DNA from: Candidatus Iainarchaeum sp.
GTDB lineage: Archaea > Iainarchaeota > Iainarchaeia > Iainarchaeales > DTGL01
DNA length: 28,929 nt
Direction: 5' to 3'
NCBI GenBank assembly: GCA_021161055.1
Contig: JAGHBI010000092.1
Location: forward strand, 1-28,929
In this document: positions 20,975-28,915 of the stretch, one piece after another
Numbering within the stretch: the stretch's first letter is position 1
Layout: every line of letters begins with the position of its first letter
The notes under the pieces: generated by a model
Told to the model about the DNA's origin: nothing
Database searches by the model: none
Seen by the model: the letters and a program-made list of their open reading frames with translations, nothing else
Program-made: the position numbers and the translations under genes

Positions 20975-22231
20975 CTAACATACCCTGCTCTGTTTCGTTA
21001 TTTCTCTCAGCACAATTGTAGCATAGCAACCCTTTTCAAGTGTAAACCTTATTGTGCAGAATTTTTTACCCTCAAAAAATTCATCATCAGCTATTTCCAA
21101 CAGCTCCATATCCTTAGGAAACATAACAATCTTCCTCCGCGAACCCGCGCTTGAGCATTCCTTAAGCACCTTCACCTTGAAGTCTGCAAAGGTTATTCCA
21201 TGCTCTTTGAGAAGTTCGCGCTCCAGCGTTCCAATAATGCCCGGCGAAAACTTCGAATCATAGCCTGGCAAAAGGCCTAACGCTATGCCATCCTCGCTTG
21301 GTTCATTTTTGACCGGATTCAGTCCAATCCCGTGCTCAATCCTTTTATTTATGAGCTCATTGAAAAGATATGCTTGGTAAGCGTGTGTGAACAGAAAGAG
21401 TATCTTTCTTGGAAGCTTTCTAAGCGCACCGATAAAATCATTGTTGCGTGTAGCAAGGTGATGAAGCATCATCCTTTCGTACCTGTACTTTATTGGGAAC
21501 GCATTCAGTGCTTTTTTGAATTCGTGCTGAGCTGCCAGTGCGCGAGCATTTTTTACTTCCTCACTTTCTTCCGGCGCAACCGCTGACAGATAGAGCATAA
21601 CCGCATTTTCATAGTTTCCTTTTATTATTTCCTTTCCAACAAGGTGGCTTACCTTTCTTATGCCACCAAAGCGCTGTGCACCAAAATAGTTCCCTATGCC
21701 TTTTTCCATCTCCTCAAAACAGCTCTGCACCCTTTTCTTAATTTCCTCCTCTTCAAGCTCTATGTTTCTTATCGTTACAGTGAACCGATTGCCTTTGAGC
21801 ATACCCAAATCTATGGCTGTGCTGTGCCACTCGGCCTCTCGCAACGCAATACTATTACTTCTAAAACTCTTAAGTCTTTCCACATCCGGCTTCCATATGC
21901 TTATTCTCTGGCACGTGATAGCTCGCTTATCCTTTATGCCCGCATATCCTATTCTGTTCGTGCTGCAGTGCAGAAACCTTGATATCTGCCTTATAGCATC
22001 GTGCAGATCTCTATTTATCTTTTCAAGGTTTACGTGGAGATATTCCAGCTTTTCTTTGTTTTCAGGCACAGCAAGCTGTTCGTCTTTTGTAAGCTCTTTG
22101 CTTTTTACAAAGCGCTTCACTTCACATATGCGTTTTTCCAGTATCTCCTCAACGATAAAATCGGAATAGCGGTGCTTTATTTTACCTCCGATGCCAGCGC
22201 TTTTTGTGAAGAAGTGTTTTATGTCCGTCAT
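20975..22231 (-). CDS. truD: tRNA pseudouridine synthase TruD
   Basis: This 418-residue enzyme isomerises uridine at position 13 of tRNA (and related sites). The catalytic motif is NRIGYAGIKDKRAITCQRIS with Asp101. Other family segments include NYFGAQRFGG and the N-terminal KIKHRYSDFIVEEI. Length is normal for archaeal TruD, which carries the extra TRUD domain. The ATG at 22229-22231 begins four bases past the aRF1 stop, giving a two-gene translation operon. A longer frame to 22258 would overlap aRF1 and is unlikely. Confidence 0.92.
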   Translation of the reverse strand: MTDIKHFFTKSAGIGGKIKHRYSDFIVEEILEKRICEVKRFVKSKELTKDEQLAVPENKEKLEYLHVNLEKINRDLHDAIRQISRFLHCSTNRIGYAGIKDKRAITCQRISIWKPDVERLKSFRSNSIALREAEWHSTAIDLGMLKGNRFTVTIRNIELEEEEIKKRVQSCFEEMEKGIGNYFGAQRFGGIRKVSHLVGKEIIKGNYENAVMLYLSAVAPEESEEVKNARALAAQHEFKKALNAFPIKYRYERMMLHHLATRNNDFIGALRKLPRKILFLFTHAYQAYLFNELINKRIEHGIGLNPVKNEPSEDGIALGLLPGYDSKFSPGIIGTLERELLKEHGITFADFKVKVLKECSSAGSRRKIVMFPKDMELLEIADDEFFEGKKFCTIRFTLEKGCYATIVLREITKQSRVC

Positions 22232-22235
22232 CAGA

Positions 22236-23474
22236 TCACTTAAATCGCAATATTCCACCTATGCCGCCAAACGTCTTCCAGAACTGCTGTCCCTCATCCG
22301 TTTCTGTGCTTATGATTCTTGTTTCCGTTCCTGATTTCTTTGCCTTTTCCATAAGCGCTTCCACGTAGTCCTTCTCTTCAACCACTTCCATTGCAGAGCC
22401 ACATTTTTCGCATGTGAGTTCAGGCTCCTTATTTTCATCAAGCACAACAGTTTTTTTATGGTGGCAGTGAGAGCATTCTAAATAGTATGCGGTTTTATTA
22501 ATCTTATCGCTTATCAACAGCACCGCAACTTTGCCCATTTCAAGCGCTTCTATGGTTTCCTTCTCCCCGTAAACCGCAAGGCCGGTTTTTATCACATGTG
22601 TTAGGAATTCATTCACGATCTCTTTCTCTTTTATGATTGCGGTGTTCTTGAGTAAATCTTTGCTTCGCTCTATCGCTTCTTTAATTCCATACTCATCAGT
22701 GTAAGCGGTGCTCACTGTGCCAAGTATTTTGTTCTTGAGCCTGTAATCCAAGAAGCCTTTCTCCAAAAATGTTTCCTTTGTAAGTCCCGGGCCTGCGATT
22801 ATAAGCCCATTGAGTCTATCCACATAAGGCACAAATGCTTTGTTTGCTGCTTCGCTAACCTTCTTATAGAAGTTGTGTTCTGCTTCTTGTCTTAAGTGTT
22901 CAAATCGCTTTGCTGATTGCCCGCCAGCACGTTCTTTGCCTGCTACATTGCTTCTGAAGTGCCCCACAATCTCATAGCTCTTGCCCTTGAGTATTGCAAT
23001 CGTTGCTTCGTTTTTATCTATTGTTATGAGCCCATATATTTCTGTAGGTTTTATCATTTCCTCAAGCGGTGCGAGGTTGAACTCAGAATCGCACCAATAC
23101 AATTTGGTTTCAAGTCTCCTTATCGGAACGACAGTAAAAAGCTTTATGTCTGATTTGCCCTCCTGCCTCGAAACATTCCCGCAAAATATCGCCAATCCAT
23201 TTTTGGGAATGTTGAAATCTATCTGCTTCAGAAGGTTTATGATGCGCCTTAACGCACCCTGAACGTTCTTTCTGGTGTTGGGGTCCTTTATGTTCGAGCT
23301 CTGGCTTTTTTCGTTTATGAGCTGTGACATTATAGCACTTCTATCGCTACCGTAGGGTATGTAAAGCGATATAAGCTCTGTACCGCTGCCTTTGAATGAC
23401 CTGAGCTTTCTGAGCTTTTTGTTGAAAAGATTAAGCTCAGCCTCGTCAATCTCCTCTATAAAGTCAGTTCTCAT
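22236..23474 (-). CDS. prf1: Peptide chain release factor aRF1, NIKD variant
   Basis: This 412-residue protein is the archaeal class I release factor, which reads all three stop codons and triggers peptide release. Domain 1 contains the stop-codon-reading region, but the invariant NIKS is NIKD here (61-64, SSNIKDPNTRKNV). YWCDSEF (126-132) fits the YxCxxxF motif. Domain 2 has the catalytic AGGQSAKRFEHLR (GGQ 184-186). Domain 3 has the mini zinc site CSHCHHK ... CEKCGS. Both ATG 23474 and GTG 23483 are possible starts; I used the ATG. The likely box A (CATTTTAC, minus strand) lies inside a palindrome at 23501-23525. It is followed by truD in the same transcript. Confidence 0.93.
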   Translation of the reverse strand: MRTDFIEEIDEAELNLFNKKLRKLRSFKGSGTELISLYIPYGSDRSAIMSQLINEKSQSSNIKDPNTRKNVQGALRRIINLLKQIDFNIPKNGLAIFCGNVSRQEGKSDIKLFTVVPIRRLETKLYWCDSEFNLAPLEEMIKPTEIYGLITIDKNEATIAILKGKSYEIVGHFRSNVAGKERAGGQSAKRFEHLRQEAEHNFYKKVSEAANKAFVPYVDRLNGLIIAGPGLTKETFLEKGFLDYRLKNKILGTVSTAYTDEYGIKEAIERSKDLLKNTAIIKEKEIVNEFLTHVIKTGLAVYGEKETIEALEMGKVAVLLISDKINKTAYYLECSHCHHKKTVVLDENKEPELTCEKCGSAMEVVEEKDYVEALMEKAKKSGTETRIISTETDEGQQFWKTFGGIGGILRFK

Positions 23475-23500
23475 ACCGCTCACTCACGATGTAAAATCAG

Positions 23501-23525
23501 TTATGCATGTAAAATGTATGCATAA
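23501..23525. promoter_or_regulatory. Palindrome enclosing the likely aRF1 box A
   Basis: TTATGCAT (23501-23508) and ATGCATAA (23518-23525) form a perfect 8-bp inverted repeat with a 9-nt AT-rich spacer. On the minus strand the spacer region reads CATTTTAC, placed ~29 nt before GTG 23483 or ~38 nt before ATG 23474. A protein bound to the arms would block the box A. Confidence 0.5.
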
Positions 23526-23548
23526 TTGCACCTGGGCTATTGCGTAGG

Positions 23549-23580
23549 TTTTAAATATAAAAATGCCCAATTAAATATTA
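23549..23580 (+). promoter_or_regulatory. Tandem box A elements for the UMP kinase gene
   Basis: TTTTAAATATAA at 23549-23560 and ATTAAATATTA at 23570-23580 lie ~49 and ~28 nt before ATG 23603. A good ribosome site, GGAAGGTG at 23590-23597, favours use of the upstream element to give a leadered mRNA. Confidence 0.45.
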
Positions 23581-23602
23581 AAAACCTTAGGAAGGTGCTT
23601 AT

Positions 23603-24403
23603 ATGTTTGATGAAGGTCTTTTTAAAATATTCTCTGAAGAGCCCGAACAGCAATCCGAACAGCACAGCAACTCTGATGTTAGAGAAATCGAAAGCGTAGA
23701 TTTTGGAAAAAAAACAGTAGTGCTCTCTGTTGGTGGCTCTCTGGTTGTGCAAGAAAAGCCAAATACCTCTTACATCGCAAAACTTGCAGAGCGCATATCA
23801 AACCTGTATAAATCAGGCTATAGGTTTGCGATAGTAGTTGGTGGCGGCATTGTTTGCAGAAACTATATCGCATCAGCAAAAGCATTGGGTGCAAACAACT
23901 TTTTGGCAGATTCTATAGGGATAAGAATTACAAGGCTCAACGCTATGCTCATGATTCAGGCTTTGGAAAATGCATATCCAAAAGTGCTTACTGATGTATT
24001 TCAAGCAAAGTCGATAATTGATTCCGGTAAGATTCCTGTTTATGGCGGTTTGCTGCCAGGCATTACCACTGATTGCGTTGCCGCACTTGTTGCCGAATAC
24101 CTCGATGCAGAATTTATAAACCTGACAAATGTTGATGGTGTATATTCCGCGGACCCCAAAGTGAATCCGCATGCTAAGTTCTATCCAGAGATTTCGTACG
24201 ATAGACTTCTCTCTCTAATAAAGCTTGCCGGAAGCAAACCGGGGCAGAATGTTGTTCTGGATCTGCCGGCATGCCTAATCCTTAAGCGTTCCAATATCCC
24301 TGCAATAGTTCTCAATGGAAACGACCTGGATAACTTTGTTGCGGCAGTAGAGGGTGGCGAATTTAGAGGTACGCGAATAATTGGTGAGGAAAATAAGTTG
24401 TAA
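23603..24403 (+). CDS. pyrH: Archaeal UMP kinase with N-terminal extension
   Basis: This 266-residue amino-acid-kinase-fold enzyme phosphorylates UMP to UDP. The kinase domain starts near residue 36 (KKTVVLSVGGSLVV) and contains FAIVVGGGIVCRNYI, NFLADSIGIRITRLNAMLMI, YGGLLPGITTDCVAALVAEYL and TNVDGVYSADPKVNPHAKF, the archaeal UMPK pattern. Archaeal UMP kinases are usually ~225 residues. The extra ~35 at the front (acidic, Gln/Ser-rich, starting MFDEGLFKIFSEEPEQQ) is unusual, yet ATG 23603 has an excellent GGAAGGTG upstream and no ATG lies at the normal start, so the extension appears real. The next gene begins 29 nt downstream. Confidence 0.88.
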   Translation: MFDEGLFKIFSEEPEQQSEQHSNSDVREIESVDFGKKTVVLSVGGSLVVQEKPNTSYIAKLAERISNLYKSGYRFAIVVGGGIVCRNYIASAKALGANNFLADSIGIRITRLNAMLMIQALENAYPKVLTDVFQAKSIIDSGKIPVYGGLLPGITTDCVAALVAEYLDAEFINLTNVDGVYSADPKVNPHAKFYPEISYDRLLSLIKLAGSKPGQNVVLDLPACLILKRSNIPAIVLNGNDLDNFVAAVEGGEFRGTRIIGEENKL

Positions 24404-24432
24404 TTAGTTAGTATGTTTTATTAGGTTTTAAT

Positions 24433-25203
24433 ATGGCTGCACGTGGCAGAAGCCGAAGACCTAGAAAGCTCGCACCAATTAGAAAAAAGAGCCCATCGCA
24501 AGCCAAAGAGCCGGCGATAAAGACTGTGGCTGACAGAAAAAAGGAAATTTATGAGGTGTTAAAAGCTAGAGAGTTGAGTGAAAGCAGAAAGGCAAACCGC
24601 TTAGGTAGGCTTGTTAAAAAGTTGTGTGAAGCAGCCTTCAGAGAGGCAAGAGAGATCTATCTGAGCGCTCAGCCTCCAAACCCCCAGCCAGCATATACAA
24701 AGCCTTTAATTGATGCCCTTCGAATTCTCAGAGAGCTCCAAGACAGCAAAATCGTGATTGAAAATCGCTCTCTTTTCGAGCGCATAGAGCATGCGATAGA
24801 ATTTGTAATTGCTATGCAGAATCCGGAAAACTTACGCGAGAGAATAATTTTTGGAAAAGGCAAGAGGGAAGGAAGGCTAAAAACATCAAAGGAAATTATA
24901 GAAAAGTTGCGAGCGATCTTAGCTAGCGAGAAAATAAGCGAATCTCAATTAACAGATGTAAAATCCTTAGTATCAAATCTTGTTTGGAGAAGATCGAGGG
25001 AAGCGGCAAGGCTCTATATGCAAGGCGTGCCTTACGAAGATTCGCTGAGGGAAGTGCTTGCCATACTGAGAAAATTTCAAAAATTAGAGCCAGTAAAAAG
25101 AAACAGGGAATTGAGGAAATGGTTCATCAAACAAGACGGTTTTCTAGTTGCGCTTTGCAATCCTGAAAGGATGAAACGCTGGGTAGAGGAAAGAATCCGC
25201 TAA
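24433..25203 (+). CDS. Unrecognised basic protein with an internal duplication
   Basis: I do not recognise this 256-residue protein. It begins with a strongly basic, probably disordered tail (~1-33: MAARGRSRRPRKLAPIRKK...). It then has two copies of a ~105-residue helical unit: residues ~34-138 and ~152-255. The copies align through KEI-x-E-x-L, SES/SESQ, LV-x-x-L, REA-x-x-(I/L)Y, L-x-x-x-L-x-ILR, NR-x-L, A-x-x-NPE and ending R-x-ERI or EERI. No membrane segment, signal peptide, zinc motif or known catalytic motif is visible. The charge suggests nucleic acid binding. It may share the UMP kinase transcript; its own promoter is weak. It converges with the Dph2 gene, 13 nt apart. Confidence 0.55.
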   Translation: MAARGRSRRPRKLAPIRKKSPSQAKEPAIKTVADRKKEIYEVLKARELSESRKANRLGRLVKKLCEAAFREAREIYLSAQPPNPQPAYTKPLIDALRILRELQDSKIVIENRSLFERIEHAIEFVIAMQNPENLRERIIFGKGKREGRLKTSKEIIEKLRAILASEKISESQLTDVKSLVSNLVWRRSREAARLYMQGVPYEDSLREVLAILRKFQKLEPVKRNRELRKWFIKQDGFLVALCNPERMKRWVEERIR

Positions 25204-25216
25204 TTTAATCGCATTT

Positions 25217-26173
25217 CTATTTCCCAAATATAAGCTGCAATTCTTCAAACCCTATCAAAGGTTTTTTCCAGTACGGAGCGTCATCCGCCAACCTGGGGCA
25301 CGCTATAGCAACAAAACAATCGAGATTGAAATCGAGTAATGCATGCTCTGTTATATCATCAGCTGCAATAAGCACAGCTTCTTTACCGTTAGCTTCGAGA
25401 ATCCTTTTAGCTTCGAGAGCAAGCTTCTCATTAAACTGCCCGGGCTTTACGCTCAGCACTATTCCAAACCTCTTAGCTTGCTTTGCCTTGAAGAGCGTTG
25501 CAATGCGCTTCTTCTCGATCTCTCTGAGCTTTTTTTTCTCGAGCCAGCGCACATGCTTTGCCAGAGGGTTCAGTATAAGCACACTCTTTTTTTCAGCTTT
25601 TGCAATGCCTATCGCATGAAAGACCCCATCACCAACAAAAACAATCGCTTCGGCTTTCGAGCGTGCAGCAGATGTTTCGCATCCAAGCACCTGCCCGGCA
25701 ATTCCATACTTGCTTTTTTTCAGAACTATTTTAATTCCATGCTTGGCCGCCTCTTTTGCAATCCACTTGAGCAATTCGATGTACTGTATTGTTGCCACAC
25801 CGCACGCCTTTCTAATTCCCTTACTTTTGAGCTCCTTTATTAAGAGCTTCAACAGCATCGCCTTTTCCTTTTTCGAAAATTCGTACTGTAGTGGAAAATA
25901 GCTGATGTTTTGCAATGCAAGCATCTTCGCATGCCCTATATGCAAAACCAAATCTGGTTTTAGAACCTTTATAGTGCCTATCGGAATATCGCATGCCCCA
26001 AAGCAGCTGTCTGCAGAGAGAAATATTTTCGCGTTAGTTTTTCTTTCAAGCTTTTGAACAATATCTGCGATTTTCCTCTTCAAACCGGCAGGTGCTTGAA
26101 TCAGAACCTTCTCCGCTTTTTTCTTTATTATTTCCTTTGCAAGCTTTCTCGAATCTATGGTAAGCCTTACCAT
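25217..26173 (-). CDS. dph2: Diphthamide biosynthesis radical enzyme Dph2
   Basis: This 318-residue protein is the archaeal Dph1/Dph2 homologue. It uses a noncanonical 4Fe-4S/SAM chemistry to transfer the 3-amino-3-carboxypropyl group onto the target histidine of elongation factor 2, the first step of diphthamide synthesis. The three cluster cysteines are widely spaced, as in the family: C61 (SCFGACDIPI), C165 (VLGCETSAA) and C292 (AIACPRLADD). VLIQAPAGLKRK near the N-terminus is also typical. The ATG at 26171-26173 lies four bases after the PEP synthase stop; a TTG at 26200 would add nine residues and overlap that gene. It is probably co-transcribed with ppsA. The remaining diphthamide genes are not in this window. 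Confidence 0.9.
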   Translation of the reverse strand: MVRLTIDSRKLAKEIIKKKAEKVLIQAPAGLKRKIADIVQKLERKTNAKIFLSADSCFGACDIPIGTIKVLKPDLVLHIGHAKMLALQNISYFPLQYEFSKKEKAMLLKLLIKELKSKGIRKACGVATIQYIELLKWIAKEAAKHGIKIVLKKSKYGIAGQVLGCETSAARSKAEAIVFVGDGVFHAIGIAKAEKKSVLILNPLAKHVRWLEKKKLREIEKKRIATLFKAKQAKRFGIVLSVKPGQFNEKLALEAKRILEANGKEAVLIAADDITEHALLDFNLDCFVAIACPRLADDAPYWKKPLIGFEELQLIFGK

Positions 26174-26177
26174 ACAA

Positions 26178-28880
26178 TCAGCTTTCTTTACCTTTTTCAA
26201 TAAGGAGTTGCTTTAGGCTTTCAAGCAGAAGCTTCTTTTCCTCTCTCAGCACTATGCTCCTAACCTTCTCAACGCTATCTATGTTAGCGGATATCGAATC
26301 TATGCCATACCTTACAAGGGTTTTTACCATCTCCGGGTTGTTCGCTGCCTGGCCGCATATCGATGTTTGAACGCCAGCCTTTTTGCATGCATCTATAACC
26401 ATCTTTATCTGCTTGAGAACGGCAGGATGCATTTCGTTGAAATGCTTCTGTATGCGCTCATTGTTTCTATCTATCCCAAGGGTTAATTGCGTCAGGTCAT
26501 TTGTTCCAAACGAGATAAAGTCTATGCCTTCAGCGATTATATCCTCTATTGTGAGCGCAGCTCCAGGTACCTCTATCATCACACCGAATTCAAGCCTGCC
26601 TTTCTCCTGCCTTAAACCAACCTCTTCAGCAATCTTCTTTGCCTGCCTCACCTGCTCTGCTGAATGCACAAACGGGAACATTATACCAATGTTTTCATAG
26701 CCCTCTTCTAAAAGTTGCTTTATCGCTAAAAACTGTGCTTTAAGCAGTTCTGGCTGATCCAAGTCGCGCCTTATTCCATGCCAGCCAAGCATTGGATTCT
26801 CTTCGTGTGGTTCATACTTTCCGCCTTCAAGGTTTCTGTATTCGTCTGTGCGCGCATCAAACGTTCTATACCAAACTGGCTTGCCTTTGAACTCCTTCAG
26901 TACTTTTTCTATACCATCGTGCACTACCTTCACAAGCTTATCGAGCTCACCACGCCTTATATATTCTGCAGGGTGCACGTGGTTTGCTGTTATCATGTGT
27001 TCTGCTCTCAATAAGCCAACGCCATCAGCCTGTGTTTGCGCAGCCCTTTTTGCAGCCTCTGGCAGTGCAACATTCACCTTAACCTTGGCAGATATTTCTC
27101 TGAGCAGGTCGGTCAGCATTCCCAGCTCCTCTGCAAGCTCCTCTTTTGTGAGCTCTTCTGCCTTTTTATCACCAAATTTAGCCAGAATCTCCCTAGCTTC
27201 TTCCCTAAACTCCCTTATTTTGTGCCTTTCTTCGCGTCCCCTCTCAATAGCCTCCTTCATCTTTGCAATCTTTTCCTTCAGTTCTTTTGTCCTATGCCTT
27301 TCACCTTTAAGCTCCTTCAGAGTTTCTTTTTCTTCTTTTACCTGTTCAGCGATTCCATGAAGCCCTGGTTTTGGTCTCACATAAACCGCTTCTTTTTGCA
27401 GTACTTTGAACCGCTCTTTGGATTCACTCTCAAGCTCGAGTTTTATGGCTTCTTCGAGCAGATCAACCTCTTCAAGCTTTATTATCTTATCGTGCGTTTT
27501 TTCAGGCATCTTTACCTGAACAGCACCCTTGTAAACATACCCGTTATATCCGTCCACAGTTACGAGCATACCATCCTTAAGGGCTTTGGTAGCATTTTCA
27601 GTGCCCACTATGCATGGAATGCCAAGCTCCCTGCTCACTATTGCTGCATGGCATGTTGTGCCACCCTCATCCGTAACTATGGCTGCACACTTTTTCATAA
27701 TTGGAACCCAATCCGGATTTGTCATTTTGGTTACGAGAATTGTGCCCTCTTTCACCTTACCAATGTCCTTAATTGTTGGCACAACAGCAACCTTGCCCGT
27801 AACAATCCCTGGGCTTGCAGCTAGGCCATCAACAATAACCTCTTTTTTGAGTTTCTCTACCTCTGCTCTTCTCTGAGCTCCTTTTACAACTTTGTCCTTT
27901 AATGAAAGCGTCGTTATGGCTCTGCTCTGGAGTATTTTTATTGTATTATTTTCTATGGCCCACTCTATGTCTTGCGGTGCTTTGTAGTGATCCTCAATCT
28001 GTTTGCCGAGCTTCGCAAGCTCCAGTATCTTATCATCGCTTATCTTTTGCTTGGAACCCTTCGCCATTGTAAGTGTAAACTTCTTTGTTTTGCCAGCATC
28101 CCTCTTAAGCATCCATTCCTGATAGCGCACTTTTTTTTCAATAATCCTCATAGTTTTTTTATCAACAATATAGGTATCGGGCGTTATGCTGCCCGAAACT
28201 ATCGCTTCACCCAGACCAAAGCATGCTTCTATTATTATTTTGCTTGTATCGCCGGTTGGGTCTGCTGTGAACATCACACCGCTCTTCTCAGAATTCACCA
28301 TTTTTTGCACAATAACAGCAATACCAACCTTTTCCGTTGGAAATCCCTTCTTCCGCCTGTAAAATACAGCTCTTGCTGTGAAAAGTGATGCCCAGCAGTT
28401 TTTCACAGCCCTTATGAGTTCTTCCCTGCCGTGGACATTGAGGTAGGTTTCCTGCTGTCCTGCAAAGCTCGCTTCTGGCAGATCCTCCGCTGTAGCAGAG
28501 CTTCTAACAGCAACATACGCCTGTTCACTTGAAGTAAGCCAAGCTAGGCGATGCTCGCTAAGTTTGCTATACGCGGTTATAATTTCTCTTTTGAGTTCCT
28601 CATTCATAGGTGTCCTTCTTATGAGCCTGCGTACTTCTGCAGAAACCTTCCTCAATTCAGCAGTATCATCAACATTTAAGCTATCTATCTTCTCAATAAT
28701 CTTTTTCTTAATCCCTGTGCTTTCAATAAAATCAAAATATGCCTTTGATGTTACTATAAAGCCTGACGGCACTGGAAAGTTCGCATTCACGAGCTCGCCG
28801 AGGTTTGCACCCTTTCCTCCAACAAGGGCAACATCCTTTGCACGAACCTCGTGAAACCAAACAATGTTGCGCAATTGCAT
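26178..28880 (-). CDS. ppsA: Phosphoenolpyruvate synthase with coiled-coil insertion
   Basis: This 900-residue enzyme converts pyruvate and ATP to PEP, AMP and phosphate (gluconeogenic direction). The N-terminal ATP/pyruvate-binding domain shows VGGKGANLGEL, AVRSSATAEDLPEASFAGQQETYL and SGVMFTADPTG. The central phosphohistidine domain has DEGGTTCHAAIVSRELGIP with His411. The C-terminal TIM barrel has GVGLLRAEHM, FGTNDLTQLTLGIDRN and SICGQAA (Cys842). Typical PpsA is ~760-800 residues. The excess lies at ~465-598, a highly charged, Glu/Lys/Arg-rich helical stretch predicted as coiled coil between the phosphohistidine domain and the barrel. The ATG at 28878-28880 directly abuts AAGGTG; TTG at 28874 has better spacing, so the exact start is uncertain. 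It is followed by dph2. Confidence 0.93.
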   Translation of the reverse strand: MQLRNIVWFHEVRAKDVALVGGKGANLGELVNANFPVPSGFIVTSKAYFDFIESTGIKKKIIEKIDSLNVDDTAELRKVSAEVRRLIRRTPMNEELKREIITAYSKLSEHRLAWLTSSEQAYVAVRSSATAEDLPEASFAGQQETYLNVHGREELIRAVKNCWASLFTARAVFYRRKKGFPTEKVGIAVIVQKMVNSEKSGVMFTADPTGDTSKIIIEACFGLGEAIVSGSITPDTYIVDKKTMRIIEKKVRYQEWMLKRDAGKTKKFTLTMAKGSKQKISDDKILELAKLGKQIEDHYKAPQDIEWAIENNTIKILQSRAITTLSLKDKVVKGAQRRAEVEKLKKEVIVDGLAASPGIVTGKVAVVPTIKDIGKVKEGTILVTKMTNPDWVPIMKKCAAIVTDEGGTTCHAAIVSRELGIPCIVGTENATKALKDGMLVTVDGYNGYVYKGAVQVKMPEKTHDKIIKLEEVDLLEEAIKLELESESKERFKVLQKEAVYVRPKPGLHGIAEQVKEEKETLKELKGERHRTKELKEKIAKMKEAIERGREERHKIREFREEAREILAKFGDKKAEELTKEELAEELGMLTDLLREISAKVKVNVALPEAAKRAAQTQADGVGLLRAEHMITANHVHPAEYIRRGELDKLVKVVHDGIEKVLKEFKGKPVWYRTFDARTDEYRNLEGGKYEPHEENPMLGWHGIRRDLDQPELLKAQFLAIKQLLEEGYENIGIMFPFVHSAEQVRQAKKIAEEVGLRQEKGRLEFGVMIEVPGAALTIEDIIAEGIDFISFGTNDLTQLTLGIDRNNERIQKHFNEMHPAVLKQIKMVIDACKKAGVQTSICGQAANNPEMVKTLVRYGIDSISANIDSVEKVRSIVLREEKKLLLESLKQLLIEKGKES

Positions 28881-28906
28881 CACCTTATAAAAGAAATCTT
28901 AAGCTA

Positions 28907-28915
28907 TTTATTAAA
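28907..28915 (-). promoter_or_regulatory. Box A for the ppsA-dph2 transcript
   Basis: On the minus strand this reads TTTAATAAA, about 31 nt before ATG 28880. The spacing fits a transcript with little or no leader. Confidence 0.45.

Noticed and set aside
27036..27824. A 262-codon plus-strand open frame opposite ppsA
   Set aside because: It is the antisense shadow of a well-supported PEP synthase gene, and its product is a low-complexity Phe/Leu/Ser/Cys-rich sequence.
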